From NCBI GenBank assembly GCA_022432975.1, contig CM039506.1, positions 19,905,614-19,969,613 of the forward strand: a DNA stretch of 64,000 bases, given 5' to 3'. The position numbers and the translations under genes were made by a program. The DNA is from Begonia masoniana (lineage: Eukaryota; Streptophyta; Magnoliopsida; Cucurbitales; Begoniaceae). The notes below the pieces were generated by a model. The model was not told the DNA's origin and made no database searches. It saw only the letters and a program-made list of their open reading frames with translations. Each line of letters starts with the position of its first letter. The first letter of the stretch is position 1. This document shows, piece after piece, positions 8,454 to 18,310 of the stretch.

Positions 8454-9425
8454 TCAAACTCCACCACACCTATAACGTTTGTTCGTGCCAACCCGGCACT
8501 CACCACTGTGTTCTTTCTGGCAATTAGGGCACCAAGGCATCTGGGGAGCCCCTTGTACCTGCGTCTTTTTGCCTCGATCGTTGCCTCCCACTAAAGGCCT
8601 TTTAATTCCCCTCTGTTGTTGCTGTTGAGGCTGTGCTCTCGGTTGCCTGTCGTCATTTCTGACCTGAGGGTAGATCTCGCGAAAGAAGTCCTTTGATGGC
8701 TCCCTCGGTCTGACAGTATCCACATCAACTGCCTCAATGTCTAGTGCCCTGGCCACGATCTCATCATAGGGTACATTCCGTACCCCAGATATAGTAAGGC
8801 GCATACGGAACTCTCGGTTAAGTCCCTGTAAAAACCGGCGTACCTTGTCTTCATTAATGCTGACCTGACGTGGCGCGAATCGGGACAACGCTTCAAATCT
8901 TCTAACATATTCGGGAATAGAAGCAGTCTGTCTTAACTGCATAAACTCCATCATTTTCGCCTCGCGAACAGTATGGCTGAAATACTTATCGTAAAATAAC
9001 TCTCTGAATCTGTCCCAGCCCATAACAGTCACATCGGTGGTCGACTTCACTGAATCCCACCAAAATCTGGCATCTAAGGCTAGGTGGTAGGTCACCAACG
9101 CCACCCTCTGTCCTTCCTCAATGCTCGCATAGCCGAGCATATCCTCCATAGTACGAATCCACTCCTCGGCGGAAGAGGGATCCGTAGACTGTCCGCTAAA
9201 TACTGGGGGCTGGAGCCTCTGAAATCTCTCCATCGCGTGATTAGCCGGAATGGCTGGCTCTCTAGCTCTAGTACCCTCACGGTCTATCAATGTACCCAGC
9301 TGCTGTGACTGCCTCTCCATCTGCTGAGCCTGACGCTCCATATGCTGAGACTGCTGGGCAATAAAATCCTTAAGCGTGTCTATCGTATCATCTCTGTCGT
9401 CTCGGTCCTTTCTTTGACGCACCAT
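8454..9425 (-). CDS. gag: Gag of element 2 (zinc knuckle damaged)
   Basis: 323 aa open frame starting MVRQRKDRDD. An N-terminal glutamine-rich repeat (about residues 28-45, QQSQHMERQAQQMERQSQQ) looks like a coiled coil. The Gag domain spans about 70-235, with RLQPPVFSG, AEEWIRTMEDML, FWWDSVK and ALSRFAPRQV. A basic, glutamine-rich tail follows, then CPNCQKEHSGEC. The expected CCHC zinc knuckle is spoiled: its first Cys is Arg (KRYRC), a TGA falls inside it, and its His position reads Pro downstream of the stop. A Gag that can assemble but binds RNA poorly is possible. The long intact frame suggests recent activity or selection; mobilisation would need enzymes in trans. Confidence 0.88.
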   Translation of the reverse strand: MVRQRKDRDDRDDTIDTLKDFIAQQSQHMERQAQQMERQSQQLGTLIDREGTRAREPAIPANHAMERFQRLQPPVFSGQSTDPSSAEEWIRTMEDMLGYASIEEGQRVALVTYHLALDARFWWDSVKSTTDVTVMGWDRFRELFYDKYFSHTVREAKMMEFMQLRQTASIPEYVRRFEALSRFAPRQVSINEDKVRRFLQGLNREFRMRLTISGVRNVPYDEIVARALDIEAVDVDTVRPREPSKDFFREIYPQVRNDDRQPRAQPQQQQQRGIKRPLVGGNDRGKKTQVQGAPQMPWCPNCQKEHSGECRVGTNKRYRCGGV

Positions 9426-9438
9426 ATTTATATAACTC

Positions 9439-9502
9439 CTATAAGGTTAATAAAACAAAACTCTAAGAAACAGAAATAAAATAAAACTATAAGCATACTT
9501 AC
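9439..9502 (-). other. Predicted short intron before gag, element 2
   Basis: Minus strand: donor CAACT|GTAAGTATG at 9502, acceptor AACCTTATAG|GAG at 9439, 64 nt and strongly T-rich, 13 nt before the gag ATG. It matches the segments in elements 1 and 4 in place and length. Inferred only. Confidence 0.4.
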
Positions 9503-9573
9503 AGTTGATGAAGAATGTCCGCGTAGTGGCTGTGCAGTCGAGCAGTCTACAGAACCGATTTTAAAACCCGGGG

Positions 9574-9585
9574 GCTCTGATACCA
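9574..9585 (-). other. Primer binding site, element 2
   Basis: The plus strand reads GCTCTGATACCA, that is TGGTATCAGAGC on the minus strand, four bases inside the LTR edge at 9590. It matches initiator-Met tRNA. Confidence 0.92.
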
Positions 9586-9589
9586 TAAT

Positions 9590-12144
9590 TGTAACGACCC
9601 TAATACTGTACCCGTATTTCCGTACTATTTTTTTTTTTTTTTATCCTAATATCTTTAATAAACTCTAGGCGGAACCTAAACCGGAATCGGAATTAAATCT
9701 AACTTTTAAATCAATTTAAATAAATCTTTAAAACAATTCAATTAAACCTTTAAATAATTAATTAAAACTAAAATAAACAGAGGAAAACAACGGGAGGGCA
9801 GAATCGGGAATTTTGCCAAAGAAAGGAGACAGGGATCGAACGCTGTTACGTACAGCGCTCGATCGCTGTCATGCGCTGCGCTTGCAGCGCCCGAACGCTG
9901 CCAAACGCAGCGCCCGATCGCTGCCGAGCGTAGCGCGACAGCGGCCGATCGCTGGCAGCGATCGCGCCCTTCGCGCCTGATCGCTGGCAGCGATCGCGCC
10001 CTTCGCGCCTGGTCGCTGTCCTTCACTGCTTCTTTCTCTCTATACTTTCTATACTTAACTCTCTGGATTCTCAAATTCCAGAGAGCTACACCCTTCTCAC
10101 CGCTCTCTGGAATTCGATTCCAGAGAGCAACCTCACCTGTTTTCTACCACTTTATCATCATTAACCACAATGATCACAATGAACACAAATATATCCTACA
10201 CTCAGCCAACTTTCGGCGGACTTTGCGAAATCCAACTGCGTGGATAGCTCTAAAAACGAGCATATCCGTAACCATCAAAACATTTCTTTAACATTCTATA
10301 ACGTCAAACAAAAGCTTTAAACCAAAACATTTGAAACATTAAACATAAACCTATCAACTACCAGTACCAAACATCCTATAATTTCTATACATTTATCAAC
10401 CCAAAATACTCCAAAATCCTCAAAATCTATACATACTATCCCCACGGGTCAGGTGAGCCTCGACTGCGCCAGCACACCACCGCAGCCATCCTCGATCACT
10501 GGACTCATGCCTCACGAGGAGGAATCCCATCCTCACCTGGTTCCTCGACAACTAGTTCACCTACACCATACAGACATCTATGAGATAAAAATCTCAGTAA
10601 GCTCTACGTAAATGCGGATACATGCGTGCATATGCCATTCAGAAACATGCAGATGACAGATGCAGATGCAGATACAGATACAGATTCAGATTCAGATTCA
10701 GATTCAGATTCAGATTCAGATTCAGATTCATTACGTCGCAGACAGATTGTCACCGAGGTCTACCACTCCTCGACGTGACCAGATAACAGATTACGTAGAT
10801 TTATTTCGTTGGTTCGTTTTACTTTTTAATTAGGTCGCAGACAGATTGTCACCGAGGTCTAACCCACCTCGCCATGACCAGATAACAGATTACGTAGCTT
10901 CAATTCGTTTGTTGGTTCATTTTACTTTAAATGACATGATGCATGAACATTTCATATCGGACAATAAACAAACAACCATATACCATCAAGACGATAACAA
11001 ACAACCTATAAAACAACTAATCCTGACTACCCGAACCAGAACAATTTAAACAAACAAAAGCATCTCCGAAATTCCTCAAGACGACTTCGATGTACGGTGT
11101 AGGCCTATCGGCCAGAAAAGATCACGAGAACTTACCTTGAGCGCGCCGAATTACAAGCTTTGATCACGAGAGTTGCGTGTCTGAATAAAACACGATATTC
11201 GCCGTTATAATCAATTAAGCCGTAAATGTCTAAATTACAAATCCTTAACTAACGAATTCTCCTAAATTCTCCACTTGGCTATTTAGAGCATTTTGAACGT
11301 TAATTAAAGCTTTATAATCCTAAATCTCTAGTTACGAGTTTTTCCTAAAAACCGACATTTTATCAATTTATAACTTTTTCGCAAATTGATTTCTTTTCGT
11401 CCAATAACGTCCAATACGTTCAATCTATACTTAATCACGGCTAACCTATTAATTACGGGCCCTAAATCGCGTTTTTCGTCGAAACCTAATTGAAACCCTA
11501 ACCCTAAATCGAACCGAAAACTCGAAATAAACGCTCAGAGATTGTAGGTACATACCGGGGTTGCGAGAGAGGAAGAAACGTGAAGGACGGAGGAGAAACG
11601 GAGGTCGGACGGAGTCGGCATGGCGTGAGAACGCCGACGGCCGTGAGGGAGAGAGCCCTCTGCTTCGTGCGTTCCAGAGAAGGAGAAGAAGAAGAGAGAA
11701 GGTGAGGGAGAGAAAATAGATTTTGGTTATTTATTAAAATGGATTTGCAATTACCATTTTGCCCTTTCTACTTAAATCTATTCGTTTCGTCCTTCGTTTC
11801 GTCAATCGTCCAACAGTTCGGGTTCTCCAATTTTTCTTATTTTGCGAATAACCCATAGTCATCGCCAGGGGTCTTATTAAAACTGTCTGTTCGCAATTTG
11901 AGCTTCATTTACTATTTTTACTAAAACGTCCTTTAAGTTTCGAGAAACATAATTACTCGGAATATAGCGTCATTACTCCGAAAATTCCCGTAATTTCCTT
12001 AAAATTCTTATTATTCGTTAGAGTCTAATGACGCTTTCTTTTCGTGAAACGGACCTGATTTGACATATTTTCAAAAATGTCATTATTTAATAGAATATTA
12101 ATATAATATATTAAATCTGAAATCCGTACAAGCCGGATATTACA
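9590..12144 (-). repeat. 5' LTR of element 2
   Basis: 2555 bp, near-identical partner of 3857-6421, with the same GC-rich cluster, hairpin (10102-10128), microsatellite and splice-like signals (11555 to 10561). In element orientation the promoter end is at 12144 and the U5 end at 9590. An AATAAATAA stretch near 11735 on the minus strand is the likely TATA region, again close to the LTR start. It is followed by a pyrimidine-rich leader. Confidence 0.92.
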
Positions 12145-12149
12145 CAAGA

Positions 12150-12660
12150 TTTATCAATTTGTTCAAGGACTAAAGCCGAGTTTGTATGTGAAGGTAAAGA
12201 CTTCTGGGATACACAATGTACCTTATGGCGAAGTGACGGCTAAGGCCTTAGAACTGGAGGAGGCTGAGATGACAGCTTATGCACAGCGTGAGCAACCAAA
12301 GAAGTTCACTAAGGAGACTCAACCACCACCACGACAGAACAAGGGATGGCAACCCCAGCAGAACAGGAACCAACAACAACAACAGCAAGGTGTTAAGAGA
12401 TCCTTCAATCCAAGTGATGACCAAGGAAGAGGAAAGCGACCTTCGGCTCCCCTATGTTCCAACTGCCAGAAGAATCACCATGGTGAGTGCAAGCTGCACT
12501 CTGGCCGTTGCTATAGATGTGACAAGGTTGGACACATAGCCAGAGACTGCCCGATGCCATCAGACCCAAATCGAATCAGAGTTGCACCAAGAGTCTATGC
12601 TATGATGGAGGATGAAGATGCTGAACCACGCACGGTCATATCAGGTACCATTATGGTTGT
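12150..12660 (+). pseudogene. gag: gag, 3' part (element 1) with intact zinc knuckle
   Basis: Continues the Gag of 3310-3856 in frame after the 5 bp duplication. It holds the end of the Gag domain (HNVPYGEVTAKALELEEAE), a basic glutamine-rich linker, CSNCQKNHHGEC and a complete CCHC knuckle CYRCDKVGHIARDC at 12509-12550, which binds element RNA. Near 12650 the frame shifts so that the Gag frame ends at 12712 while protease continues in another frame. The other elements here encode gag and protease in one frame, so this shift is a lesion or a sequencing error. Confidence 0.88.
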
Positions 12661-13011
12661 GGTCTTTCTGCTTATACACTTATTGATACGGGAGCCACAC
12701 ACTCATTCATAGCAACCCTGTTTGTGTGTAAACATAAGTTAGAACTTTCACCAGTTGATAAACCGTATAGAGTTATATTACCATCAGGGAAGTCTTTACA
12801 TTCTGAGCAAATGTTGAAGGGTGATGTTTTGTCCTTAGGAGGTAAGGAGCTATATGTAGAACTGATTATGATTGACATGAAAGGATATGAAATTATTTTA
12901 GGAATGGATTGGTTATTTAGGCATTATGCCACGATTAGTTGTAGGTCTGGCCTAGTTGATTTCCGACCCCCAAATGGCGATCGGTATACTTCCAAGCTAT
13001 TCCAAAGGTGA
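12661..13011 (+). pseudogene. Aspartic protease of element 1
   Basis: Retropepsin-like protease that cuts the polyprotein. The active site DTGATHSFI begins at 12685, and the family ILGMDWL motif follows at about 12897 with CRSGLVDFRPP after it. The frame is open from 12661 and stops at 13009-13011 because of a single-base shift near 13000. There is no start of its own, as usual for a domain inside a polyprotein. Confidence 0.85.
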
Positions 13012-14456
13012 GTAAGATACCAATTATATCCTCTCTATGGACTCAACGGTTACTGAAGAGTGGTTGTTTGAGTTATCTAGCTAACATAATGGATGTCCGA
13101 GTAAAGAATAAGGTGGAACTACAAGATATTCCTACAGTACGAGAGTTTCCTGAAGCATTCTTGGACGATTTACCGGGACTACCACCCGATAGAGAGATAG
13201 AATTTGTGATTGATACATACCCCGAGGCATTACCTGTGTCTAAGAACCCTTATCGAATGGCACCTGTGAGTTAAGGAATTAAAGGTCCAACTACAGGAAT
13301 TAGTTGACAAGGGATTTATACGTTCTAGTAGTTCTCCCTGGGGTGCACCTGTCCTTTTCGTTAAAAAGAAAGATGGTTCTCTTAGAATGTGTATAGACTA
13401 CAGAGAACTAAATAAGTTGACAGTCAAGAATAAATATCCTTTACCCTGGATTGATGACCTGTTTGACCAACTACAAGGAGCTAAGGTGTTCTCAAAGATT
13501 GACTTACGTTCGGGATATTACCAACTGAAGGTTAAGGAAGGAGATATACCAAAGACAGCCTTCAGAACCCGCTACGGACACTATGAATTTCTTGTAATGT
13601 CATTTGGACTGACTAACGCGCCTGCAGCTTTCATGGACTTGATGAACCGAGTGTTTCGTGAGTACCTGGATAAGTTTGTAATTGTGTTTATAGATGACAT
13701 TTTAATATACTCACAGACTGAAACCGACCATGCAGAACATTTGAGAATAGTGTTATCAACCTTAAAACAGCAGCAACTATATGCCAAATTGTCCAAAGTG
13801 AATTTTGGCTGGATAAAGTCAACTTTTAGGTCATGTCATTTCTGCTGAGGGCATATTAGTAGATCCAACTAAGGTTCAGGCCGTTAAGGACTGGCCACAG
13901 CCAAAGAATGTCAGTGAAGTTCGAAGTTTCCTTGGTCTGGCTGGCTATTATAGAAAGTTCATTAAAGGATTCTCTATGATAGCTAAACCTTTGACTAATT
14001 TAACCAAGAAGGACCTCAAGTACTCTTGGACCGAAGCTTGTGAAGATAGCTTCCAATCATGAAACAGAAGTTAACGACAGCCCACTATTAACTCTCCCAA
14101 CTGAAGAAGGAAAATTTAGTGTTTATTGTGACGTATCCAAGATTGGTTTGGGATGTGTTTTGATGCAAGAAGGTAAAGTTGTGGCGTATGCCTCTAGGCA
14201 GCTAAAAGGTTATGAACAGAATTACCCCACTCATGATTTAGAGCTAGCTGCAGTTGTTTTTGCTTTAAAAATTTGGAGGCACTATTTGTATGGACGGCAG
14301 TGCGATGTATTTCTGACCACAAGAGTTTAAAGTATCTTTTCACCCAAAGGAATTAAACATGAGACAAAGACGTTGGTTAGAATTTGTTAAGGACTATGAC
14401 TTTGAAATCAAGTATCATCGGGTAAGGCTAATGCTGTAGCCGATGCCTTGAGCAGG
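13012..14456 (+). pseudogene. pol: Reverse transcriptase and RNase H of element 1, frameshifted
   Basis: The RT-RNase H part of pol, split among several frames. 13012-13274 carries the linker with [19 protein letters not shown]. 13276-13848 carries RT ([30 protein letters not shown], catalytic FIDD with its aspartates at 13693-13698). A further piece to about 14050 has the RT thumb-like [10 protein letters not shown] region. 14060-14330 has RNase H ([23 protein letters not shown]). 14340-14456 has the end ([16 protein letters not shown]). Single-base losses at about 13270, 13800, 14055, 14315, 14345 and 14420 break it. All catalytic motifs are otherwise present, so damage is by indels rather than wholesale decay. 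Confidence 0.87.
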
Positions 14457-15779
14457 ATGTCAAAGACAATGCAACCCGCAATGTCAGTTTTGTCTGCACC
14501 CTTGAGGACTGAAGTTCAGAAGTTTGAATTGGAACTAGTTCCAGAGTTGTCAGCCTTACTTACCGATTTGACCATTCAACCAACGGTTTTGGAAAAGATC
14601 GAAGAGTCACAACAGAAGGATTCCGAGGTGAATAACAGTATGATGAATAAGTTGAAGGATGCCACCTCCGAGTTTAGTCTTTCCAACGATGGAATCCTGA
14701 GATTTAGAAATCGATGGTATGTCCCTAGTGATGAAGAACTACGTAAGTTGATTTTGGCCGAGGCTCACTCGTCTTCCTTTTCTGTACATCCTGGTAGCAC
14801 CAAGATGTATCGAGACTTGAAGTTACTTTATTGGTGGCCTAATATGAAGAGGGATGTCGCCAAGTATGTAGAGTCATGCTTGGTATGCCAGCAAGTTAAG
14901 CAGAGCACCAACGACCAGGGGGTACCCTTCAGCTCTACCTATTCCCGAATGGAAGTGGGAAACATTGCCATGGATTTTGTCGTAGGTTTACCTAAGACAA
15001 CTAGAGGACATGACAGTATATGGGTTGTGATTGATAGGATGACAAAGTCAGCTCATTTCTTACCTGTTAAGACAACCTACACGATGGACCAACTTGCTAA
15101 TCTTTATGTTCAAGAAATTATCAGATTGCATGGGATTCCCGTATCCATAGTTTCTGACCGTGACCCTAGATTCACCTCCCGATTCTGGAAAAGTTTGCAA
15201 GGTACATTAGGCACAAAATTATCCTTCAGCACCGCCTTTCACCCGCAGACAGATGGACAATCCGAGAGGACCATTCAGATACTCGAGGATATGTTGAGAG
15301 CATGTGTGCTAGACTTTCAGACTACATGGAGTAGACACCTACCTCTGATTGAGTTTTCTTACAACAACAGTTACCAGTCCACTATTGGTATGGCACCCTA
15401 TGAAGCTTTGTATGGCAGGAAATGTAGGTCACCTTTGTACTGGGATGAGGTTGGCGAAGCAAAACTTTTAGGCCCCGAGATTTTACAACAGATGTCAGAC
15501 AAGATTACGATTATTAGGAGGAGAATGTTAACTGCACAAAGCCGACAGAAGAGTTATGCGGACCAAAGAAGAAGAGATCTTGAATTTTCTGTTGGCGATG
15601 AAGTTTTCCTGAAGATTTCACCATTTCGAGGAGTCTTAAGATTTGGTAAAAAGGGAAAGCTTAATCCACGATTCGTTGGACCATTCCCTGTCTTAGCAAG
15701 AATTGGCAGTACAGCCTATAGATTACTTTTGCCCCCATCTTGGAAAAGGTTCACAATGTCTTTCATGTGTCTATGCTAA
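14448..15779 (+). pseudogene. Integrase of element 1
   Basis: 443 aa open frame covering most of integrase. The HHCC zinc finger is complete: His in AHSSSFSVHPG, then ESCLVCQQVK. The catalytic core shows MDFVVGLPKTTRGHDS (first Asp), [15 protein letters not shown] (second Asp) and HPQTDGQSERT (Glu). The GPF-type module AYRLLLPP lies near the end. Around 14920-14960 the sequence between finger and core is out of register with the other elements, which suggests two compensating indels. The frame ends at 15779 after a single-base shift near 15745. Integrase inserts the DNA copy into the genome. Confidence 0.87.
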
Positions 15780-16054
15780 GGAAATGCATACGTGATCCGA
15801 CTCAGGTTGTTGAACCAACAGAAATTGAAGTTGAGCCTAATTTAGTATATGAAGAGAAACCAATACAGATTTTGGAATATGCAGTCAAGACTCTGAGAAA
15901 CAAAGAGATTCCATTGGTGAAAGTTTTATGGACAAATCACGGCATTGAAGAAGCCACATGGGAAAGACAGCAGGAGATGCTGGACAAATATCCTAAGTAT
16001 TTGCTTGAGCAATTTTCGAGGACGAAAATTTTGTTTAAGGAGGGGTGGATGTAA
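15740..16054 (+). pseudogene. Chromodomain and C-terminus of element 1 pol
   Basis: Continues integrase in the next frame ([13 protein letters not shown]) and ends in a chromodomain-like module: [20 protein letters not shown], then [20 protein letters not shown]. Such domains in chromovirus integrases are thought to steer insertion to heterochromatin through histone marks. That fits the satellite setting. The stop codon overlaps the first bases of the 3' LTR. Confidence 0.87.
16035..16049 (+). other. Polypurine tract, element 1
   Basis: TTAAGGAGGGGTGGA directly before the 3' LTR start TGTAACACCC. It is the plus-strand DNA primer. Confidence 0.9.
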
Positions 16055-18310
16055 CACCCGACATTTCGGCCAGGTGATTTTCTGACCATTTTCATTGTCA
16101 CCCTCTTATTTAACCTTTATGATTTAAATTTAATGTTAAGATAAAATTATTACAAGTTGAGTAAAACTAGGTTGGGTGGCAGTTTTGTAATTAAAATTTA
16201 TGGGTTAGGTATAAATAGGAAATGGAAACCTTAAACCTCATTTATTACCACTGTAGCCGACATTCCCTCTCGGCGATTCCTTCTCTCCCAAGCTTTTACT
16301 CTCGGCTATCAGAACCTCCCTTGCCGACGGCTGGTTTCAGCCTGCTTTTCTCTGCAATCTGCACCCGAGGTACGAAATGGACAATGTAGTCATTTATTAA
16401 TGATTAAAGCTCTGTTTTCAACTCGGCATTTGAGTTCGGATTTCTAGCAGTGGCCGAGTAGTTTTAGACTCTTTTAAGTCTGAGAGTAGAAATGCCATCC
16501 CAAATCGATTCTGAACATTTTAAAGTAACCAACTCGGATTTAATCAATGGTAAAACCTGTCCACCTAGTTTCGGATTTCAGACTGCAGTGTGTCAAACAG
16601 TGGAATCAGAATGACTTTAGCTGTTAGATTCTAGGATGACTTTCGAGTAGAACTTTTAGGACTTTATTTTAACTACTGTAATGTGGAATGTTTTAGGTGA
16701 AGAAGTGAAGAGAAAGTGATTCAAGTTGCTAAGGAATCCAGGTAAGTGAATGTACTAAGTTTCCGGCCAATAGGGCCCTACATCAAAGGATTATGTTACA
16801 TTTAGTGAACGTTGTCAGCTATAAGTTCGATGAAATGTCGATGGATATGATTCTGGTATTCTGATATACTCCCCTGTCTTAGTTCGATGATTAAGTGCAT
16901 TTATGTTATGCATCATGTTTTACTTCTCAAGCATATGAAAATGTTTTGAAATATGTTTTCTCATGAATAAAATAAGAAGATAAAACTTATGCAACGTGGT
17001 TAAGTGAGGGTTGGGGGTGGTTCGGCGTATGTCACAGTCCGCAGTAGGACATATGAATACGACCCGCAGTAGGGACCATGATCAAACTCACTGTCGAACC
17101 CCCTTTACCAGCACAAATCCTCTCTTAATCCACATAATGTAATGAAGAATACGAATGATGAATATGAGCATGTCCATGAATGATGATTATGATCAATGAA
17201 TACGAGATACGATTATGAATGATGATTAAGACTAAGTACACGAAAAGAAAAGACTCATGAGCATGTTTTTTTCCCCAAGTTATGCATTCATGAACTGATA
17301 ATAGTTTGCATTCCTTACTAAGCCTTAGGCTTACAGTTACACCTTATGATGTAGGTGAAGAAATATCAGGTGAGGATTTCAAGATTGATGAAGTGTCTGA
17401 GTTCGGTTGCTGGAAGTGATCAGGGTGGAAAATCTGTGGCTGGATGGCGAACATGACTCTCTGGTTTAAGCTTTTAAGATTTTAATAATGTTTATGAACA
17501 AGGAAGTCTAAGTATGATGAGTTTACTTTCGAATATAGAGTTTTAGGTCTGTCTAATATGAGTACTGAGTCTGAAAATATTTATGAGATATAGAATGAGT
17601 TATTTTACCTAGTCTTCCGCTGTGTGAGTTTGAATGAATTTATGGATTATTCCGATGAGTTTTGGCCATTAAGATTAAGTTATGAGGTCTACGTTTATCT
17701 AGATAGAAGTCTGAGAAAACCAGGATGTCTTCCGCTGAGGATATTGGAGGAAATGAGTTTGTCTTCCGGCTGACGTCATCGGAAGAGGAAAAGTATTTGT
17801 CTTCCGACTGACGTCATCGGTAGAAGAATTGTGATGGAAGTCGGGTAGGTTTGTCTTCCGACTGACGTCACCGGTAGAGGAAGTGAGTTCCTTGTCGTTT
17901 ACTCACCGGTAGAGGAAGTGAGTTCCTTGTCGTTTACTCACCGGTAGAGGAAGTGAGTTCTTTGTCGTTTATTGACCGGTAGAGGAAGTGAGTTTTAATG
18001 AACCACGCGAAGTTTTAATTGATCACACGGGTTGCACGTGACTGTCGGCAGATGCAAATATGTGTGCCTGCCGATAGATGTTTAATGAATCATGTGGGAT
18101 GCACGTGCTGACCGGCAGATCAACTAGAAGCTCGTCGTTTACTGATCGGCAGGAGTGAGAGTTATAATGGATATATTCAGTGAATTGAATGAGATGTTTT
18201 AAGTTATGTTAAGTCAAAAAAAAAATAGATGAATAAATATGTGGACTATTATGATCAAGTTACGTCACGAGTTTAGTAACAAACCGAGTTTAAGGATTCG
18301 GGGCGTTACA
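16050..18310 (+). repeat. 3' LTR of element 1
   Basis: 2261 bp, near-identical to 883-3149. TATA box at 16210-16217. Splice-like signals give intron 1 ending at 16696, a 45 nt mini-exon 16697-16741 and intron 2 16742-17354. The 35 bp minisatellite starts at 17871. The flank CTTATGGAAC continues the satellite monomer that was broken at 882. Confidence 0.93.

Larger units (their letters stand above)
3857..12144 (-). mobile_element. Element 2: non-autonomous LTR element with only gag (TR-GAG-like)
   Basis: Inserted in the gag of element 1 with target duplication CAAGA (3852-3856, 12145-12149). LTRs are 3857-6421 (2565 bp, the 3' LTR in element orientation) and 9590-12144 (2555 bp, the 5' LTR). 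The internal region is only about 3.17 kb. It has a primer site at 9574-9585, one gag reading frame, a short protease start and about 1.9 kb of AT-rich DNA without RT, RNase H or integrase motifs. This matches the described TR-GAG type: long LTRs, Gag only, enzymes supplied in trans. The LTRs are nearly identical, so insertion was recent. Confidence 0.9.
883..18310 (+). mobile_element. Element 1: Ty3/gypsy chromovirus (Tekay/Del-like) with a nested insertion
   Basis: A full-length LTR retrotransposon with two LTRs of about 2.26 kb (883-3149 and 16050-18310), both starting TGTAACACCCGACATTTCGG and ending GGGGCGTTACA. The initiator-Met primer site lies just inside the 5' LTR and a polypurine tract lies just before the 3' LTR. 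The flanks are CTTTT (878-882) and CTTAT (18311-18315), a target duplication with one mismatch, and the satellite monomer resumes in phase. Internal order is gag, protease, RT, RNase H, integrase, chromodomain. A C-terminal chromodomain plus LTRs over 2 kb point to the Tekay/Del chromovirus clade. It carries element 2 in gag and many frameshifts, so this copy cannot make its own proteins as read. Confidence 0.93.

Noticed and set aside
883..18310. Calling element 1 an active autonomous retrotransposon because of its near-identical LTRs.
   Set aside because: Gag is split by element 2 and pol has about ten frame breaks as read; activity cannot be supported without corrected sequence.
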